64,000 nt of DNA from Hyphomicrobiales bacterium (lineage in GTDB: Bacteria > Pseudomonadota > Alphaproteobacteria > Rhizobiales > Rhizobiaceae), in contig UBKJ01000004.1 in assembly GCA_900465915.1 (NCBI GenBank), forward strand, positions 164,216-228,215. Direction: 5' to 3'. The notes beneath the pieces are model-generated. The model was not told the DNA's origin, searched no databases, and saw only the letters and a list, made by a program, of their open reading frames with translations. A program made the translations under genes and the position numbers. Positions within the stretch are counted from its first letter, which is position 1. Every line of letters begins with the position of its first letter. This document shows, piece after piece, positions 9,684 to 18,164 of the stretch.

Positions 9684-10361
9684 TCAGATGGCCTCGATCT
9701 TTTCGGCCGCCTCGTTGAGAAGCCGGGCGATCTCGGCGATGGTGTCGTCGGAAAGCTGCCGGCCGCGGAACTTCAGCTCCAGCGCCAGCCGCAGGTTTTC
9801 CCTGGCGCGGATCAGGCGGGGATCGCGGTTCTCGCCGACGCGCTGGAAGCGGGCCAGAACCTGATCGATGGCCTGCCGGTTCTCCTCGACCGTCTTCCGG
9901 CCGGCCTCGGTGACGCCGTAGAGTTTCTTGTTGCCCTCCGACTTCACGACCTCGATATCGCCGGTCTCCTCCAAGAGGGTGAGCGTCGGATAGACGGCCC
10001 CCGCGCTCGGCGCATAGACGCCGCCGGTGCGGTCGGAGATTTCCTTGATGACCTCGTAGCCGTGGCGCGGGGATTCCGCGATCAAGGCGAGGATCACCAG
10101 CTTGAGCATGCCGTTGTCGAAGAAGCGGCCGCCCCGTCCATGCGGCGGACGCCCGAAGCCGTCGCGCGAGCCGGGACCCCGGCCGCCGCCGCGACGGTCC
10201 CAGAATTCGGGATTCATCATCAGCGGCTCCTCGTCCATGGCGTCGTCCGGCAGGCCGAAGTCGCGGCCGGCCCGGTGCATCTCCCGCTGCATGTGATGGC
10301 GGAATTTCCTGCTCCACGGGCCGGATTCGATGTCGTGATTGGAGTGAAAGATACGAAACAT
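9684..10361 (-). CDS. PadR family transcriptional regulator
   Basis: The 225-residue protein carries a PadR winged-helix domain in its middle: MLKLVILALIAESPRHGYEV, then GGVYAPSAGAVYPTLTLLEE and KKLYGVTEAGR. A helical C-terminal dimerisation region follows. An N-terminal extension of about 85 residues is rich in Gly, Arg and Asp (for example RRGGGRGPGSRDGFGR). The ATG at 10361 is preceded by AAAGGAT and gives MFRIFHSNHD; an ATG 33 bases upstream is less likely. A strong dyad at 10479-10528 lies in its promoter region and is probably its own operator. PadR proteins are usually repressors released by small aromatic or drug-like ligands; the ligand here is unknown. Confidence 0.9.
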   Translation of the reverse strand: MFRIFHSNHDIESGPWSRKFRHHMQREMHRAGRDFGLPDDAMDEEPLMMNPEFWDRRGGGRGPGSRDGFGRPPHGRGGRFFDNGMLKLVILALIAESPRHGYEVIKEISDRTGGVYAPSAGAVYPTLTLLEETGDIEVVKSEGNKKLYGVTEAGRKTVEENRQAIDQVLARFQRVGENRDPRLIRARENLRLALELKFRGRQLSDDTIAEIARLLNEAAEKIEAI

Positions 10362-10478
10362 GGGTTGATCCTTTGCAAGGCGGCTCCGGTCCACGGAGCC
10401 GCACGATTGATGGGCTGCGCCTCATCCGCAGCAGGCCCGCCGCCGCGCGGTTTTCGGCGGGTCGCTTCGGTTGCGTGA

Positions 10479-10528
10479 TATTTAGATATATCGAAACATA
10501 TCGTTCGTCAATACGATATATCTAAATA
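10479..10528. promoter_or_regulatory. Probable PadR operator dyad
   Basis: TATTTAGATATATCG at 10479-10493 is mirrored perfectly by CGATATATCTAAATA at 10514-10528 across a 20-base spacer. The spacer holds a further ATATCG at 10498-10503 that also pairs with CGATAT of the right arm. It lies about 120 bases upstream of the PadR start, in otherwise GC-rich DNA. Autoregulation by PadR is inferred. Confidence 0.6.
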
Positions 10529-10546
10529 GTGCGAAACGGCCGCGCG

Positions 10547-10942
10547 TCAGGGCCGGCCCATCCTGCAATTCGCCGGCAAAGTAGCCGATCCCGGCTCCTG
10601 ATAGCCCGCCAGCTTGCGGCAGATGAAATCCTCGACCTCGCGCAGCGAGGCGATCTTTTCGCGAATCGCCACGAGGCGCGCTTCGAGGAAGACGATGGTG
10701 TCCTCTTTCGTCAGCGAGCCCTCGGAATAGGTTTTCAGCAGAGGGCCGATCTCCTTCAGCGAAAAGCCGAGCCGCTGCGCGTCGCGAATCCGTTCGATCG
10801 TGTCGAGCACCGAAGGGTCGTAGTCGCGATAGGTCTTGCTGCCCGCCCGGCGCGGCGTGGAGCTTATCAGGCCCATTTCCTCGTAGTGGCGGACGCCGTC
10901 CTTGGACAGGCCGGCCATTTTGGCGATCTCGTTGATCAGCAT
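10547..10942 (-). CDS. MerR family transcriptional regulator
   Basis: The 131-residue regulator begins with a MerR winged helix: INEIAKMAGLSKDGVRHYEE followed by MGLISSTPR and a YRDY segment. A long dimerisation helix runs from about residue 75 to 115. No metal-binding Cys cluster typical of MerR/CueR/ZntR is present, so an organic or redox signal is more likely. The frame is open to 11077, but the ATG at 10942 gives the family's normal N terminus. It is divergent from an SDR gene whose promoter has the stretched spacer and dyad expected of a MerR target, so the regulator probably controls that SDR and perhaps itself. Confidence 0.9.
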   Translation of the reverse strand: MLINEIAKMAGLSKDGVRHYEEMGLISSTPRRAGSKTYRDYDPSVLDTIERIRDAQRLGFSLKEIGPLLKTYSEGSLTKEDTIVFLEARLVAIREKIASLREVEDFICRKLAGYQEPGSATLPANCRMGRP

Positions 10943-10955
10943 GTGCGGACGCCTC

Positions 10956-10986
10956 TTGACTGTGGGGTTTCCCCACACATTACATA
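10956..10986 (+). promoter_or_regulatory. MerR-type promoter of the SDR gene with dyad in a 19-bp spacer
   Basis: TTGACT (10956-10961) and TACATA (10981-10986) are separated by 19 bases, longer than the normal 17. The spacer contains the palindrome TGTGGGG-TTT-CCCCACA at 10961-10977. A 19-20 bp spacer overlaid by a dyad is the established signature of MerR-activated promoters. The SDR start follows 38 bases after the -10 element. Confidence 0.75.
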
Positions 10987-11024
10987 AGCCGTCACCACAC
11001 GCCAACAGCAGCGGAGAGTGACAA

Positions 11025-11846
11025 ATGACCATCAGAACAAAGCCCGTCGCCCTGATCACCGGGGCCTCCTCCGGCATGGGCCGGGATTTCGCCTTGCGGC
11101 TTCTCGCCGAAGGCTACGCCGTCTACGGCGCGGCGCGCCGCGTCGAGCGCATGGCGGAGATCGAGGCCGCGGGCGGCGTGGCGCTCGCCATGGACGTGAC
11201 CGACGACGCGGCCATGACGGCGGTGGTCGAGCGGATCATGCGCGAACAGGGGCGGATCGACGTGCTCATCAACAATGCCGGCTACGGCCAGTACGGCGCG
11301 CTGGAGGACGTGCCCGTCGAGGCGGGCCGCCGGCAGATGGAGGTGAACCTGATCGGCGCGGCAAGGCTGACGCAGCTCTGCCTGCCGCATATGCGGGCGC
11401 GCAGATCCGGCAAGATCTTCAATATTTCATCGATTGGGGGAAAGCTGGCGCTGCCGCTCGGCGGCTGGTACCACGCCTCGAAATTCGCGCTGGAAGGTTT
11501 TTCGGACGCGCTGCGCAACGAGGTGCGCCGGTTCGGGATCGACGTGATCGTCATCGAGCCGGGCGGCATCGAGACCGAATGGGGTGGGATCGCCGCGACG
11601 GAGGCGGAGCGCTATTCCGGCGCGGGAGCCTATGCGCCGCTGGTCGCCCTGTTCCGCAAGGCGGTGGCGGGCGACCGCAAAATGCCGCCGCCGGGCGTCA
11701 TCACCGACCTAGTCGTGCGGGCGCTGAAGGCGAAGCGCCCCAAGACCCGCTATCACGCCGGGCTGATGGCGACGCCGATGCTTTTCCTGCGCCGCCATCT
11801 GTCCGACCGCTTGTTCGACCGGATGCTCATGATGGCGCTGCGATGA
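11025..11846 (+). CDS. SDR family oxidoreductase, predicted MerR target
   Basis: A 273-residue short-chain dehydrogenase/reductase with the glycine motif TGASSGMGRD near residue 12 and Arg-Arg after the second strand (GAARRVERM), which favours NADPH. NNAG is near residue 87, the catalytic Ser lies in ISSIGGK, and YHASK follows. A C-terminal extension with VRALKAKRPKTRYHAGLMA is typical of the SDR group that includes YbbO-like and retinol-dehydrogenase-like oxidoreductases. The substrate is unknown. It is transcribed divergently from the MerR gene with an 82-base intergenic region holding a MerR-type promoter. Confidence 0.9.
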   Translation: MTIRTKPVALITGASSGMGRDFALRLLAEGYAVYGAARRVERMAEIEAAGGVALAMDVTDDAAMTAVVERIMREQGRIDVLINNAGYGQYGALEDVPVEAGRRQMEVNLIGAARLTQLCLPHMRARRSGKIFNISSIGGKLALPLGGWYHASKFALEGFSDALRNEVRRFGIDVIVIEPGGIETEWGGIAATEAERYSGAGAYAPLVALFRKAVAGDRKMPPPGVITDLVVRALKAKRPKTRYHAGLMATPMLFLRRHLSDRLFDRMLMMALR

Positions 11847-11861
11847 CGGCGCGGGAGATTC

Positions 11862-13745
11862 TTATTCGCCGCGACGCTTCTTGGCGTCGAAGCTCTTAGC
11901 GGGCTTCTTGAAGCCGTCTTTCTTGAAGTCGCCCTTGGGCTTGTCCCAGCCGCCGCTCCTGGGCGCGTCGCGGAAGTCGCTCCGGGAATCGCCCTTGAAA
12001 TCGCCCTTGAACTTGTCGCCGCGCGGCTTGAAGCCCTTGCCGTCGCGGCGGCCGGCGTCGTCGCCGGCTCCGGGAACGGCGGGGCGGATGGTCAGGCCCT
12101 TCTCGCCCGTGCCGCCCTCGGCCACCGACTGGCGGAACTCGTCGGCCTTGGAGGCGGCGATCTCGAAGCGGGTTTCGTTGTCGAAAATCTTGATCGACCC
12201 CACGTCGCGCTTGGTCACGTCGCCGGCCTTGCAAATCAGCGGCAGCAGCCATTTCGGATCGGCGCGATGCTTGCGGCCGGCCGAAATCGAGAACCAGACG
12301 CCGTCGAACTTGGCGTTGCGGTCGAAGCGCTCTCCCGGCTCGCCGCGCTCGCGATTTTCAAAGCGGTCGCCCCTATGGTCGCCCTTCTCGAAACGTTCCG
12401 AACGCGGCTTCCTGGCCCCGACCGGATGCACCGGCGCGTCGGAGACTTCCTCCGGCGCGGGTGCGACCGACAGTTCGCGATTGAGATAGGCCGCGGCGAG
12501 CTGCTCGGGCGTGTAGCGCTCCATCAGCGCCTTGAGCACGTCCTGATATTCCTCCTCGACCGGCTGGGCGAAGGCTTCGGAATTGAGGATGCGCTCGTTG
12601 GTCTTGGCCTGCACGGCGGCGATGCTGGGCGCGGGAATGGTCTGGGCGTCGAGCTTGGCCATCTGCAACAGCCGCTCGGCCGTGCGGCGGCGCGAGAACG
12701 GCACGACCAGCACGCAGGTGCCCTTGCGCCCGGCGCGGCCGGTGCGGCCCGAACGGTGCAGCAGGGTCTCGCCGTTGGTGGGCAGATCGGCGTGGATCAC
12801 CAGATCGAGATTGGGCAGGTCGATGCCGCGCGCCGCCACGTCGGTGGCGACGCAGACGCGGGCGCGGCCGTCGCGCATGGCCTGAAGCGCGTTGTTGCGC
12901 TCGGCCTGGCTCAGCTCGCCCGACAGCGCCACCACGGCGAAGCCGCGATTGGATAGCCGGCTCGCCATATGCTTCACCGCCTCGCGGGTGGAGCAGAAGA
13001 TGATCGAGTTCTGGCTGTCGTAATAGAGCAGCGTGTTGACGACGGCGTGGTCGCGCTCGTGCGGCGGCACCGGCATGGCGACATAGTCGATGTCGGCGTG
13101 CTGGCTGGTCTCGCTCTGGACGGTGATGCGCAGCGCGTCGTTCTGGAAGCGCTTGGCCAGTTGCGCGATGGGCTTGGGCACCGTGGCCGAGAACATCAGC
13201 GTGCGGCGGTCCTCCGGCGCTTCGCCGAGGATGAATTCGAGGTCCTCGCGAAAGCCCATGTCGAGCATTTCGTCGGCCTCGTCCAGCACCACGGCGCGCA
13301 GCGCGGACATGTCGAGCGCGTTGCGGGTGATGTGGTCGCGCAGGCGGCCGGGCGTGCCGACGACCAGATGGCTCCCTCGCTCCAGCGCCCGGCGCTCGGT
13401 GCGGATATCCATGCCGCCGACGCAGGAGGCGATGCGCGCGCCGGTGTCGGCGTAGAGCCATTCCAGCTCGCGGCGGACCTGCAAGGCCAGTTCGCGCGTC
13501 GGCGCGATGACCATGGCGAGCGGCGCGCCGGCCTCGCCGAAGCGAAGCTCGTCGCCGAGCACGGTGCGGGCGAAGGCGAGGCCGAAGGCCACCGTCTTGC
13601 CGGAGCCGGTCTGGGCCGAGACCAGAAGGTCGGCGTCGAGCGTCTCGGGAGCGAGGACCGCGGTCTGGACAGAGGTGAGCGTGTTGTAGCCACGGGCGGC
13701 TAGTGCGCCGGACAGGGCCGGAGCAATGGTTTCAGGCAGGGACAT
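11862..13745 (-). CDS. DEAD-box RNA helicase with DbpA-type RNA-binding domain (DeaD-like)
   Basis: The 627-residue ATP-dependent RNA helicase carries all DEAD-box motifs: AQTGSGKT (I), PTREL (Ia), TPGR (Ib), DEAD (II), SAT (III) and HRSGRTGRAG (VI). A DbpA-like C-terminal RNA-binding domain follows near residues 485-550 (FDGVWFSISAGRKHRADPKW). The tail, about 75 residues, is a disordered Lys/Gly/Asp-rich region of repeated FKGD/FKKD units. This arrangement matches DeaD/CsdA-type helicases that act in ribosome assembly, RNA decay and cold adaptation. Overall length and tail are usual for alphaproteobacteria. It ends 15 bases from the convergent SDR stop. Confidence 0.93.
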   Translation of the reverse strand: MSLPETIAPALSGALAARGYNTLTSVQTAVLAPETLDADLLVSAQTGSGKTVAFGLAFARTVLGDELRFGEAGAPLAMVIAPTRELALQVRRELEWLYADTGARIASCVGGMDIRTERRALERGSHLVVGTPGRLRDHITRNALDMSALRAVVLDEADEMLDMGFREDLEFILGEAPEDRRTLMFSATVPKPIAQLAKRFQNDALRITVQSETSQHADIDYVAMPVPPHERDHAVVNTLLYYDSQNSIIFCSTREAVKHMASRLSNRGFAVVALSGELSQAERNNALQAMRDGRARVCVATDVAARGIDLPNLDLVIHADLPTNGETLLHRSGRTGRAGRKGTCVLVVPFSRRRTAERLLQMAKLDAQTIPAPSIAAVQAKTNERILNSEAFAQPVEEEYQDVLKALMERYTPEQLAAAYLNRELSVAPAPEEVSDAPVHPVGARKPRSERFEKGDHRGDRFENRERGEPGERFDRNAKFDGVWFSISAGRKHRADPKWLLPLICKAGDVTKRDVGSIKIFDNETRFEIAASKADEFRQSVAEGGTGEKGLTIRPAVPGAGDDAGRRDGKGFKPRGDKFKGDFKGDSRSDFRDAPRSGGWDKPKGDFKKDGFKKPAKSFDAKKRRGE

Positions 13746-13899
13746 GAGTGACTTTCAAAAAAGCTTCTCAAGCCGCATACCCATTGGCCGCGAACCCATG
13801 TTCACGGCCTCCCCGGCGACTAACGAAGCGACAGAATTGCCGCCTTCCCTATAGGGTTAGCGACAGAAGGTCAACCGGGCACAGGCGCTATGCGCCCAT

Positions 13900-14175
13900 T
13901 CATGCAACCTTGGAGCGGCGGCGGGTCTGGTCGCCGCGGCCGGCGAGAAGGCCCAGAATCGAGATATCCTCGTCCAGCTCCTCCCAATGCAGCCCTTCGC
14001 CGCGGCCGATCAGCGCCCAGTTGCGGCGCTGGCTGGGCGTTCCCCGCAGCAGGCGGGGAAACCAGGCCAGCGGAATGGACAATTCCCGGCCATCCTCCAG
14101 CGTGACGCGAAAAAGATCGGCCGTGAAAACCACATCGACGGCCACGGGGTCGTTCTCAAGCGTCAAAGTACGCAT
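13900..14175 (-). CDS. DUF2442 domain-containing protein
   Basis: This small 91-residue protein resembles DUF2442, with the typical DGRELSIPLAWFPRL core followed by LIGRGEGLHWEELDEDISI. Its function is unknown. The ATG at 14175 has a TGGAGG ribosome-binding site and lies inside the last codons of the upstream DUF4160 gene (20-base overlap), so the two are translationally coupled. DUF4160 and DUF2442 genes commonly occur as adjacent pairs, including in mobile regions, and have been suspected to act like toxin-antitoxin modules; nothing in the sequence proves this. Confidence 0.82.
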   Translation of the reverse strand: MRTLTLENDPVAVDVVFTADLFRVTLEDGRELSIPLAWFPRLLRGTPSQRRNWALIGRGEGLHWEELDEDISILGLLAGRGDQTRRRSKVA

Positions 14176-14398
14176 ACCATGCCTCCAGGAATGCAGCCTG
14201 ATGTCGTTCGACAATCTTATGCAATTCAGCGATCTCGTGCGCGCGCAAGCGTTTGCTCGACTCCAATTCTACAGGCTCGAGCCAGAATTTCGCAAGCCTT
14301 TCTCCCGCCGTCACATGAACATGCGGCGGTTCTCGGGGATCGCCTTCATCGCTATAAAAGAAAAACCGATACGGACCGTCCCGCAAAAGTGTCGGCAT
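14156..14398 (-). CDS. DUF4160 domain-containing protein
   Basis: The 80-residue protein carries the DUF4160 signature: PTLLRDGPYRFFFYSDEGDP followed by REPPHVHV, with AKFWLEPVELESS and a helical RAHEIAELHKIVERH end. GAGGGAG lies before its ATG. It overlaps the DUF2442 gene and is located between polA and a helicase gene. The His pair in PPHVHV and the acidic/aromatic surface are the only candidate functional residues I can see. Confidence 0.85.
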   Translation of the reverse strand: MPTLLRDGPYRFFFYSDEGDPREPPHVHVTAGERLAKFWLEPVELESSKRLRAHEIAELHKIVERHQAAFLEAWYAYFDA

Positions 14399-14416
14399 CG
14401 GCTTTCTCCCTCTTTT

Positions 14417-17350
14417 CTAATGCGCCTCGTCCCAATTATGCGCAGCGCGGGCGTCGACATGCAGCGGCACGGAGAGCGAGACCGCCGGCATGGCGGCGTG
14501 CTCCATGATGCGGCGCACGACGGGAATCGTCGTCTCCACCTCGGCGTCGGGGGCCTCGAAGATCAGTTCGTCATGCACCTGCAGCAGCATGCGGGCGGAG
14601 AGCTTTTCCGCCGCCAGCGCGTCCTCCATGCGGATCATGGCGCGGCGGATGATGTCGGCGGCCGAGCCCTGGATCGGCGCGTTGATGGCGGCGCGCTCGT
14701 TGAAGGCGCGCACCTGCGGGTTGGAGGCGCGGATGTCCGGGTAATGGGCGCGGCGGCCGAAGATCGTCTCGACATAGCCATGCTCGCGGGCGAAGGCCTT
14801 GGTCGCCTCCATATAGTCGCGGATGCCCGGAAACCGCTCGAAATAGGTGCGGATATATTGCCCCGCCTCCTCGCGCGGGATCGAAAGCTGGTTGGCGAGG
14901 CCGAAGGCGGAGATGCCGTAGATGATGCCGAAATTGATCGCCTTGGCGCGGCGGCGCACTTCCGGCGGCATGCCCTGCACCGGCACGCCGAACATTTCCG
15001 ACGCGGTCATGGCGTGGATGTCCATGCCGTCGGCGAAGGCCTGCTTCAATTGCGGAATGTCGGCGACATGGGCCAGCACGCGCAATTCGATCTGGCTGTA
15101 GTCGGCGGAGATGAGCTTGTTGCCCGGCTCGGCGATGAAGGCGGTGCGGATCTTGCGGCCCTCGGCGGTGCGCACCGGGATGTTCTGGAGGTTCGGCTCC
15201 GACGAGGACAGGCGCCCGGTCGAGGTGGCGGCCATGGCGTAGGAGGTGTGGACGCGCTTGGTCTCAGGGTGGATGAAGCCCGGCAGCGCGTCGGTATAGG
15301 TGGATTTGAGTTTCGTCAGCTGCCGCCAGTCGACGATCTTGCGCGGCAGCGGATGGCCCTCGGCGGCGAGGTCCTCCAGCACCTGCGCCGAGGTCGACCA
15401 TTGGCCGGTCTTGGTCTTGGACGCGCCGGGCAGGCTCATCTTGCCGAACAATATGTCGCCGAGCTGCTTGGGCGAGCCGATGGTGAACCTCTCGCCGGCG
15501 AGTTCGTAGATCTCGTCCTCGAAGCGGGCGGCGGCCTGGGCCAGGTCGCCCGACAGGCGCGACAGCACCTGCCGGTCCACCGAGACGCCGCGCTCCTCCA
15601 TGCGCGCCAGCACGGCCACCAGCGGCCGCTCCAGCCGCTCATAGACCGAGGTCAGGCCCTCGGCGGCAAGGCGCGGCTTCAGCACCTGCCACAGGCGCAG
15701 GGTCACGTCGGCGTCTTCCGCCGCGTAAGCCGTGGCGCGGTCGAGATCGACCATGTCGAAGCCGACGGCGCTCTTGCCGCTGCCGGCCACGTCCTTGTAG
15801 GCGATGGGCTTATGGCCCAGCCAGCGCTCCGACAGAGGGTCCATGCCGTGGCTGCCCACGCCGGCGTCGAGTACGTAGGAGATCAGCATCGTGTCGTCGA
15901 AGGAGACGGCGTCGACGCCGTGGCGGCGCATGACCAGCCAGTCGTATTTCATGTTCTGCGCGATTTTCAGGACCGAGGCGTCCTCCAGCACCGGCTTCAG
16001 CGCCGCCAGCGCCGCGTCGAGCGGAATCTGGCCCTCGACCAGGCCGCCGCCGAGCAGGTCGCCCGCGCCGGCCTTGTGCTGCAAGGGCACGTAAGCCGCG
16101 CGGCCGGGCGCGAGCGCCAGCGAGAAGCCGACCAGCTCGGCCAGCATCGGGTCGAGCGAGGTCGTCTCGGTATCGAAGCCCATCAGGCCGATCTCGGTCG
16201 CCTCGGCGAGCCAGGCCTGCAAGGTGGCGAGGTCGCGGATGCAGAGATAGGCGCCGGTGTCGATTTTTTGCGCGGTCGCCTCCGCCGCGCGCTTTTCGGC
16301 CAGCGCCCTGGGCGTGTAGCCTTCGGCGGCCGGGGCGGCGGGGACGGTAGGCGCGGCCTCGCTCTCCGCCTTGGCGGGAACGTCGAGGTCGGGGCCGTGG
16401 GCGTCCGCGCCCCAGTCGGTCTCCACCGTGCAGGGGTCGATGGCCGCGGCGTCGGTCTCGGTCGCCTCCGCGACGCGGCGGGTCAGCGAGGTGAACTCCA
16501 TCGCCTTGAGGAAGCCGATCAGCCTCGGGCCGTCCTGCGGCTCCAGCACCAGCCCGTCGAGCTCGACGTCGAGCGGCACGTCGTTTTTCAGCGTCACCAG
16601 CTCGCGCGCGATCCTGGTCTGGCCGGCGAAGGCGAGGATGTTCTCGCGGCGCTTGTTCTGCTTGATCTCGCCGGCGCGGGCGAGCAGCGTGTCGAGGTCG
16701 CCGAACTCCTCCAGCAACTGCGCCGCCGTCTTGGGGCCGATGCCGGGAATGCCGGGCACGTTGTCGGTGCTGTCGCCGGTCAGCGATTGCAGGTCGATCA
16801 TCTTTTCCGGCGGCACGCCCCATTTCTCTATCACTTCGGGGATCGAGATCTGCTTGTCCTTCATGCTGTCATACATCGACACCTTGGGCGTCACGAGCTG
16901 CATGAGGTCCTTGTCGGAGGAGACGATGGTGACGTCGCCGCCCGCCGCCTCGGCCAGCCTAGCATAGGTGGCGATGAGGTCGTCGGCCTCGAAACCCTCC
17001 TTCTCGATGCAGGGCAGGTTGAAGGCGCGGGTGGCCTGGCGGATGAGGCCGAATTGCGGGATCAGGTCTTCCGGCGGCGCGGTGCGGTTGGCCTTGTAGT
17101 CGGGATAGAGCGTGTTGCGGAAGGTCTTGGACGAATAGTCGAAGATGACCGCGAAATGGGTCGGCACCACGCCGACGTCGGTGTTGCGCGCGTCCTTCAA
17201 CAGCTTCCACAGCATGTTGCAGAAGCCGGAAACCGCGCCCACGGGCAGGCCGTCCGACTTGCGGGTCAGCGGCGGCAGGGCATGATAGGCCCGGAAGATA
17301 TAGCCCGAGCCGTCAACGAGAAAGAGATGATCGCCTTGTTTCATGGCCAT
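14417..17350 (-). CDS. polA: DNA polymerase I
   Basis: The 977-residue DNA polymerase I fills gaps and removes RNA primers. The 5'-3' exonuclease (residues about 8-300) shows EKEGFEADDLIATYA, SSDKDLMQLV and GIPGIGPKTA. The 3'-5' exonuclease domain (about 370-570) keeps its acidic residues: MGFDTETTSLDP, QNMKYDWLVM and AYAAEDADV. It is therefore probably proofreading-active. The polymerase domain has SADYSQIELRVLAH (motif A), RRRAKAINFGIIYG (motif B) and LQVHDELIFE (motif C). Length is slightly above that of E. coli PolA because of an Ala/Glu-rich linker near 315-365. The DUF4160 gene begins 18 bases after its stop. Confidence 0.97.
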   Translation of the reverse strand: MAMKQGDHLFLVDGSGYIFRAYHALPPLTRKSDGLPVGAVSGFCNMLWKLLKDARNTDVGVVPTHFAVIFDYSSKTFRNTLYPDYKANRTAPPEDLIPQFGLIRQATRAFNLPCIEKEGFEADDLIATYARLAEAAGGDVTIVSSDKDLMQLVTPKVSMYDSMKDKQISIPEVIEKWGVPPEKMIDLQSLTGDSTDNVPGIPGIGPKTAAQLLEEFGDLDTLLARAGEIKQNKRRENILAFAGQTRIARELVTLKNDVPLDVELDGLVLEPQDGPRLIGFLKAMEFTSLTRRVAEATETDAAAIDPCTVETDWGADAHGPDLDVPAKAESEAAPTVPAAPAAEGYTPRALAEKRAAEATAQKIDTGAYLCIRDLATLQAWLAEATEIGLMGFDTETTSLDPMLAELVGFSLALAPGRAAYVPLQHKAGAGDLLGGGLVEGQIPLDAALAALKPVLEDASVLKIAQNMKYDWLVMRRHGVDAVSFDDTMLISYVLDAGVGSHGMDPLSERWLGHKPIAYKDVAGSGKSAVGFDMVDLDRATAYAAEDADVTLRLWQVLKPRLAAEGLTSVYERLERPLVAVLARMEERGVSVDRQVLSRLSGDLAQAAARFEDEIYELAGERFTIGSPKQLGDILFGKMSLPGASKTKTGQWSTSAQVLEDLAAEGHPLPRKIVDWRQLTKLKSTYTDALPGFIHPETKRVHTSYAMAATSTGRLSSSEPNLQNIPVRTAEGRKIRTAFIAEPGNKLISADYSQIELRVLAHVADIPQLKQAFADGMDIHAMTASEMFGVPVQGMPPEVRRRAKAINFGIIYGISAFGLANQLSIPREEAGQYIRTYFERFPGIRDYMEATKAFAREHGYVETIFGRRAHYPDIRASNPQVRAFNERAAINAPIQGSAADIIRRAMIRMEDALAAEKLSARMLLQVHDELIFEAPDAEVETTIPVVRRIMEHAAMPAVSLSVPLHVDARAAHNWDEAH

Positions 17351-17669
17351 GTCTTAAAGGAAGACGCGGGCAAAGGAAATAAACGCCGTGTCAGCAGCCT
17401 GAACCATCCACGCCAAAGACGCTTTTCATCACTCTCCGCTCACGCTTTCGTTACGGATCGTTAATGTTCCGTGCCCTTGAATAGCCATTTTTCAAACCCA
17501 GATTTTGGTCATCGACAGTTCGTCGATCGCCGGCTCTCCAACCCGTCCCCCGTTGGACGCCGGTCGCGGCGGTGACCTCATTCCCCTCTCCAGGTCGCCG
17601 CTTGAGTGTAGCGACATGGCCGTTACGGTATCCCCCCCTCACCGTAACGGCCGGTCGTCCCCTCCCCCC
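17351..17669. other. Intergenic region between polA and the lipoprotein gene, with a 12-bp inverted repeat
   Basis: No gene is seen in these 319 bases. They hold the polA upstream region and the 3' region of the lipoprotein operon. A perfect inverted repeat, GGCCGTTACGGT at 17618-17629 and its complement at 17641-17652, encloses an 11-base C-rich loop (on the + strand). It sits 18 bases beyond the lipoprotein stop. It lacks a T tract in either direction, so it is not a standard intrinsic terminator, but it may stabilise the mRNA end or be a protein site. Confidence 0.5.
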
Positions 17670-18164
17670 TCACCGAACATCGCAATTGGCCGCCGAGCGC
17701 GTCGTCCCGTCGGGATTGAATTCCTTCGGATTGGCGTCGTAGAACGGCCCCGTCACCAGCGGCTCCGCCGGCAGGACCGACTGGTCCTGGTCGGACCTGA
17801 CCGACGTCTCCAAGCTTTGCAGCGCCGATCCGTCCGCGGCCCGCACCCGGATCGCCACGCGATATTGCCGGTCCTTGACGATGCAGCGGACCGGCGGGGT
17901 TTCGAGCGCCACGCTGTCCTGTCCCGGGAAGAGTTTTCGCTCGACCGCTATGGGAGCGCCGCCGGCCGGATCGTCGAAGCGGGCCGTGACGATCGCGCCC
18001 GGCTCGACCGGCCCCGCCTTGCGCAACGTCACCAGCAGCGTGGCGCGCGCGGTGCGGTAGTTGAACACCACCAGCCGCCCCGACACCTCGAACGGCCCCG
18101 CCGCCTCGCGCCGGCAGGCGGAGAGGGCGAGCAAAGCCGTCAGGAGAAGGACCGCGACCCTCAT
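17670..18164 (-). CDS. Predicted lipoprotein of unknown function
   Basis: The 164-residue protein starts with a lipoprotein signal peptide ([20 protein letters not shown]) with lipobox LSAC and Cys17 as the lipidation site. The mature part is mainly beta-rich, with [20 protein letters not shown] and a Cys in [16 protein letters not shown], and a second in AANCDVR at the C terminus; the pair could form a disulfide. I do not recognise a domain. The ATG overlaps the stop codon of the CGNR gene (ATGA) and has a GGGAGAGG site, so the two genes are an operon. Confidence 0.75.
   Translation of the reverse strand: MRVAVLLLTALLALSACRREAAGPFEVSGRLVVFNYRTARATLLVTLRKAGPVEPGAIVTARFDDPAGGAPIAVERKLFPGQDSVALETPPVRCIVKDRQYRVAIRVRAADGSALQSLETSVRSDQDQSVLPAEPLVTGPFYDANPKEFNPDGTTRSAANCDVR

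Noticed and set aside
13748..17464. A long plus-strand reading frame opposite polA and the DUF genes
   Set aside because: Same GC-driven artefact. The translation has no family features, whereas PolA, DUF4160 and DUF2442 on the minus strand are clear.
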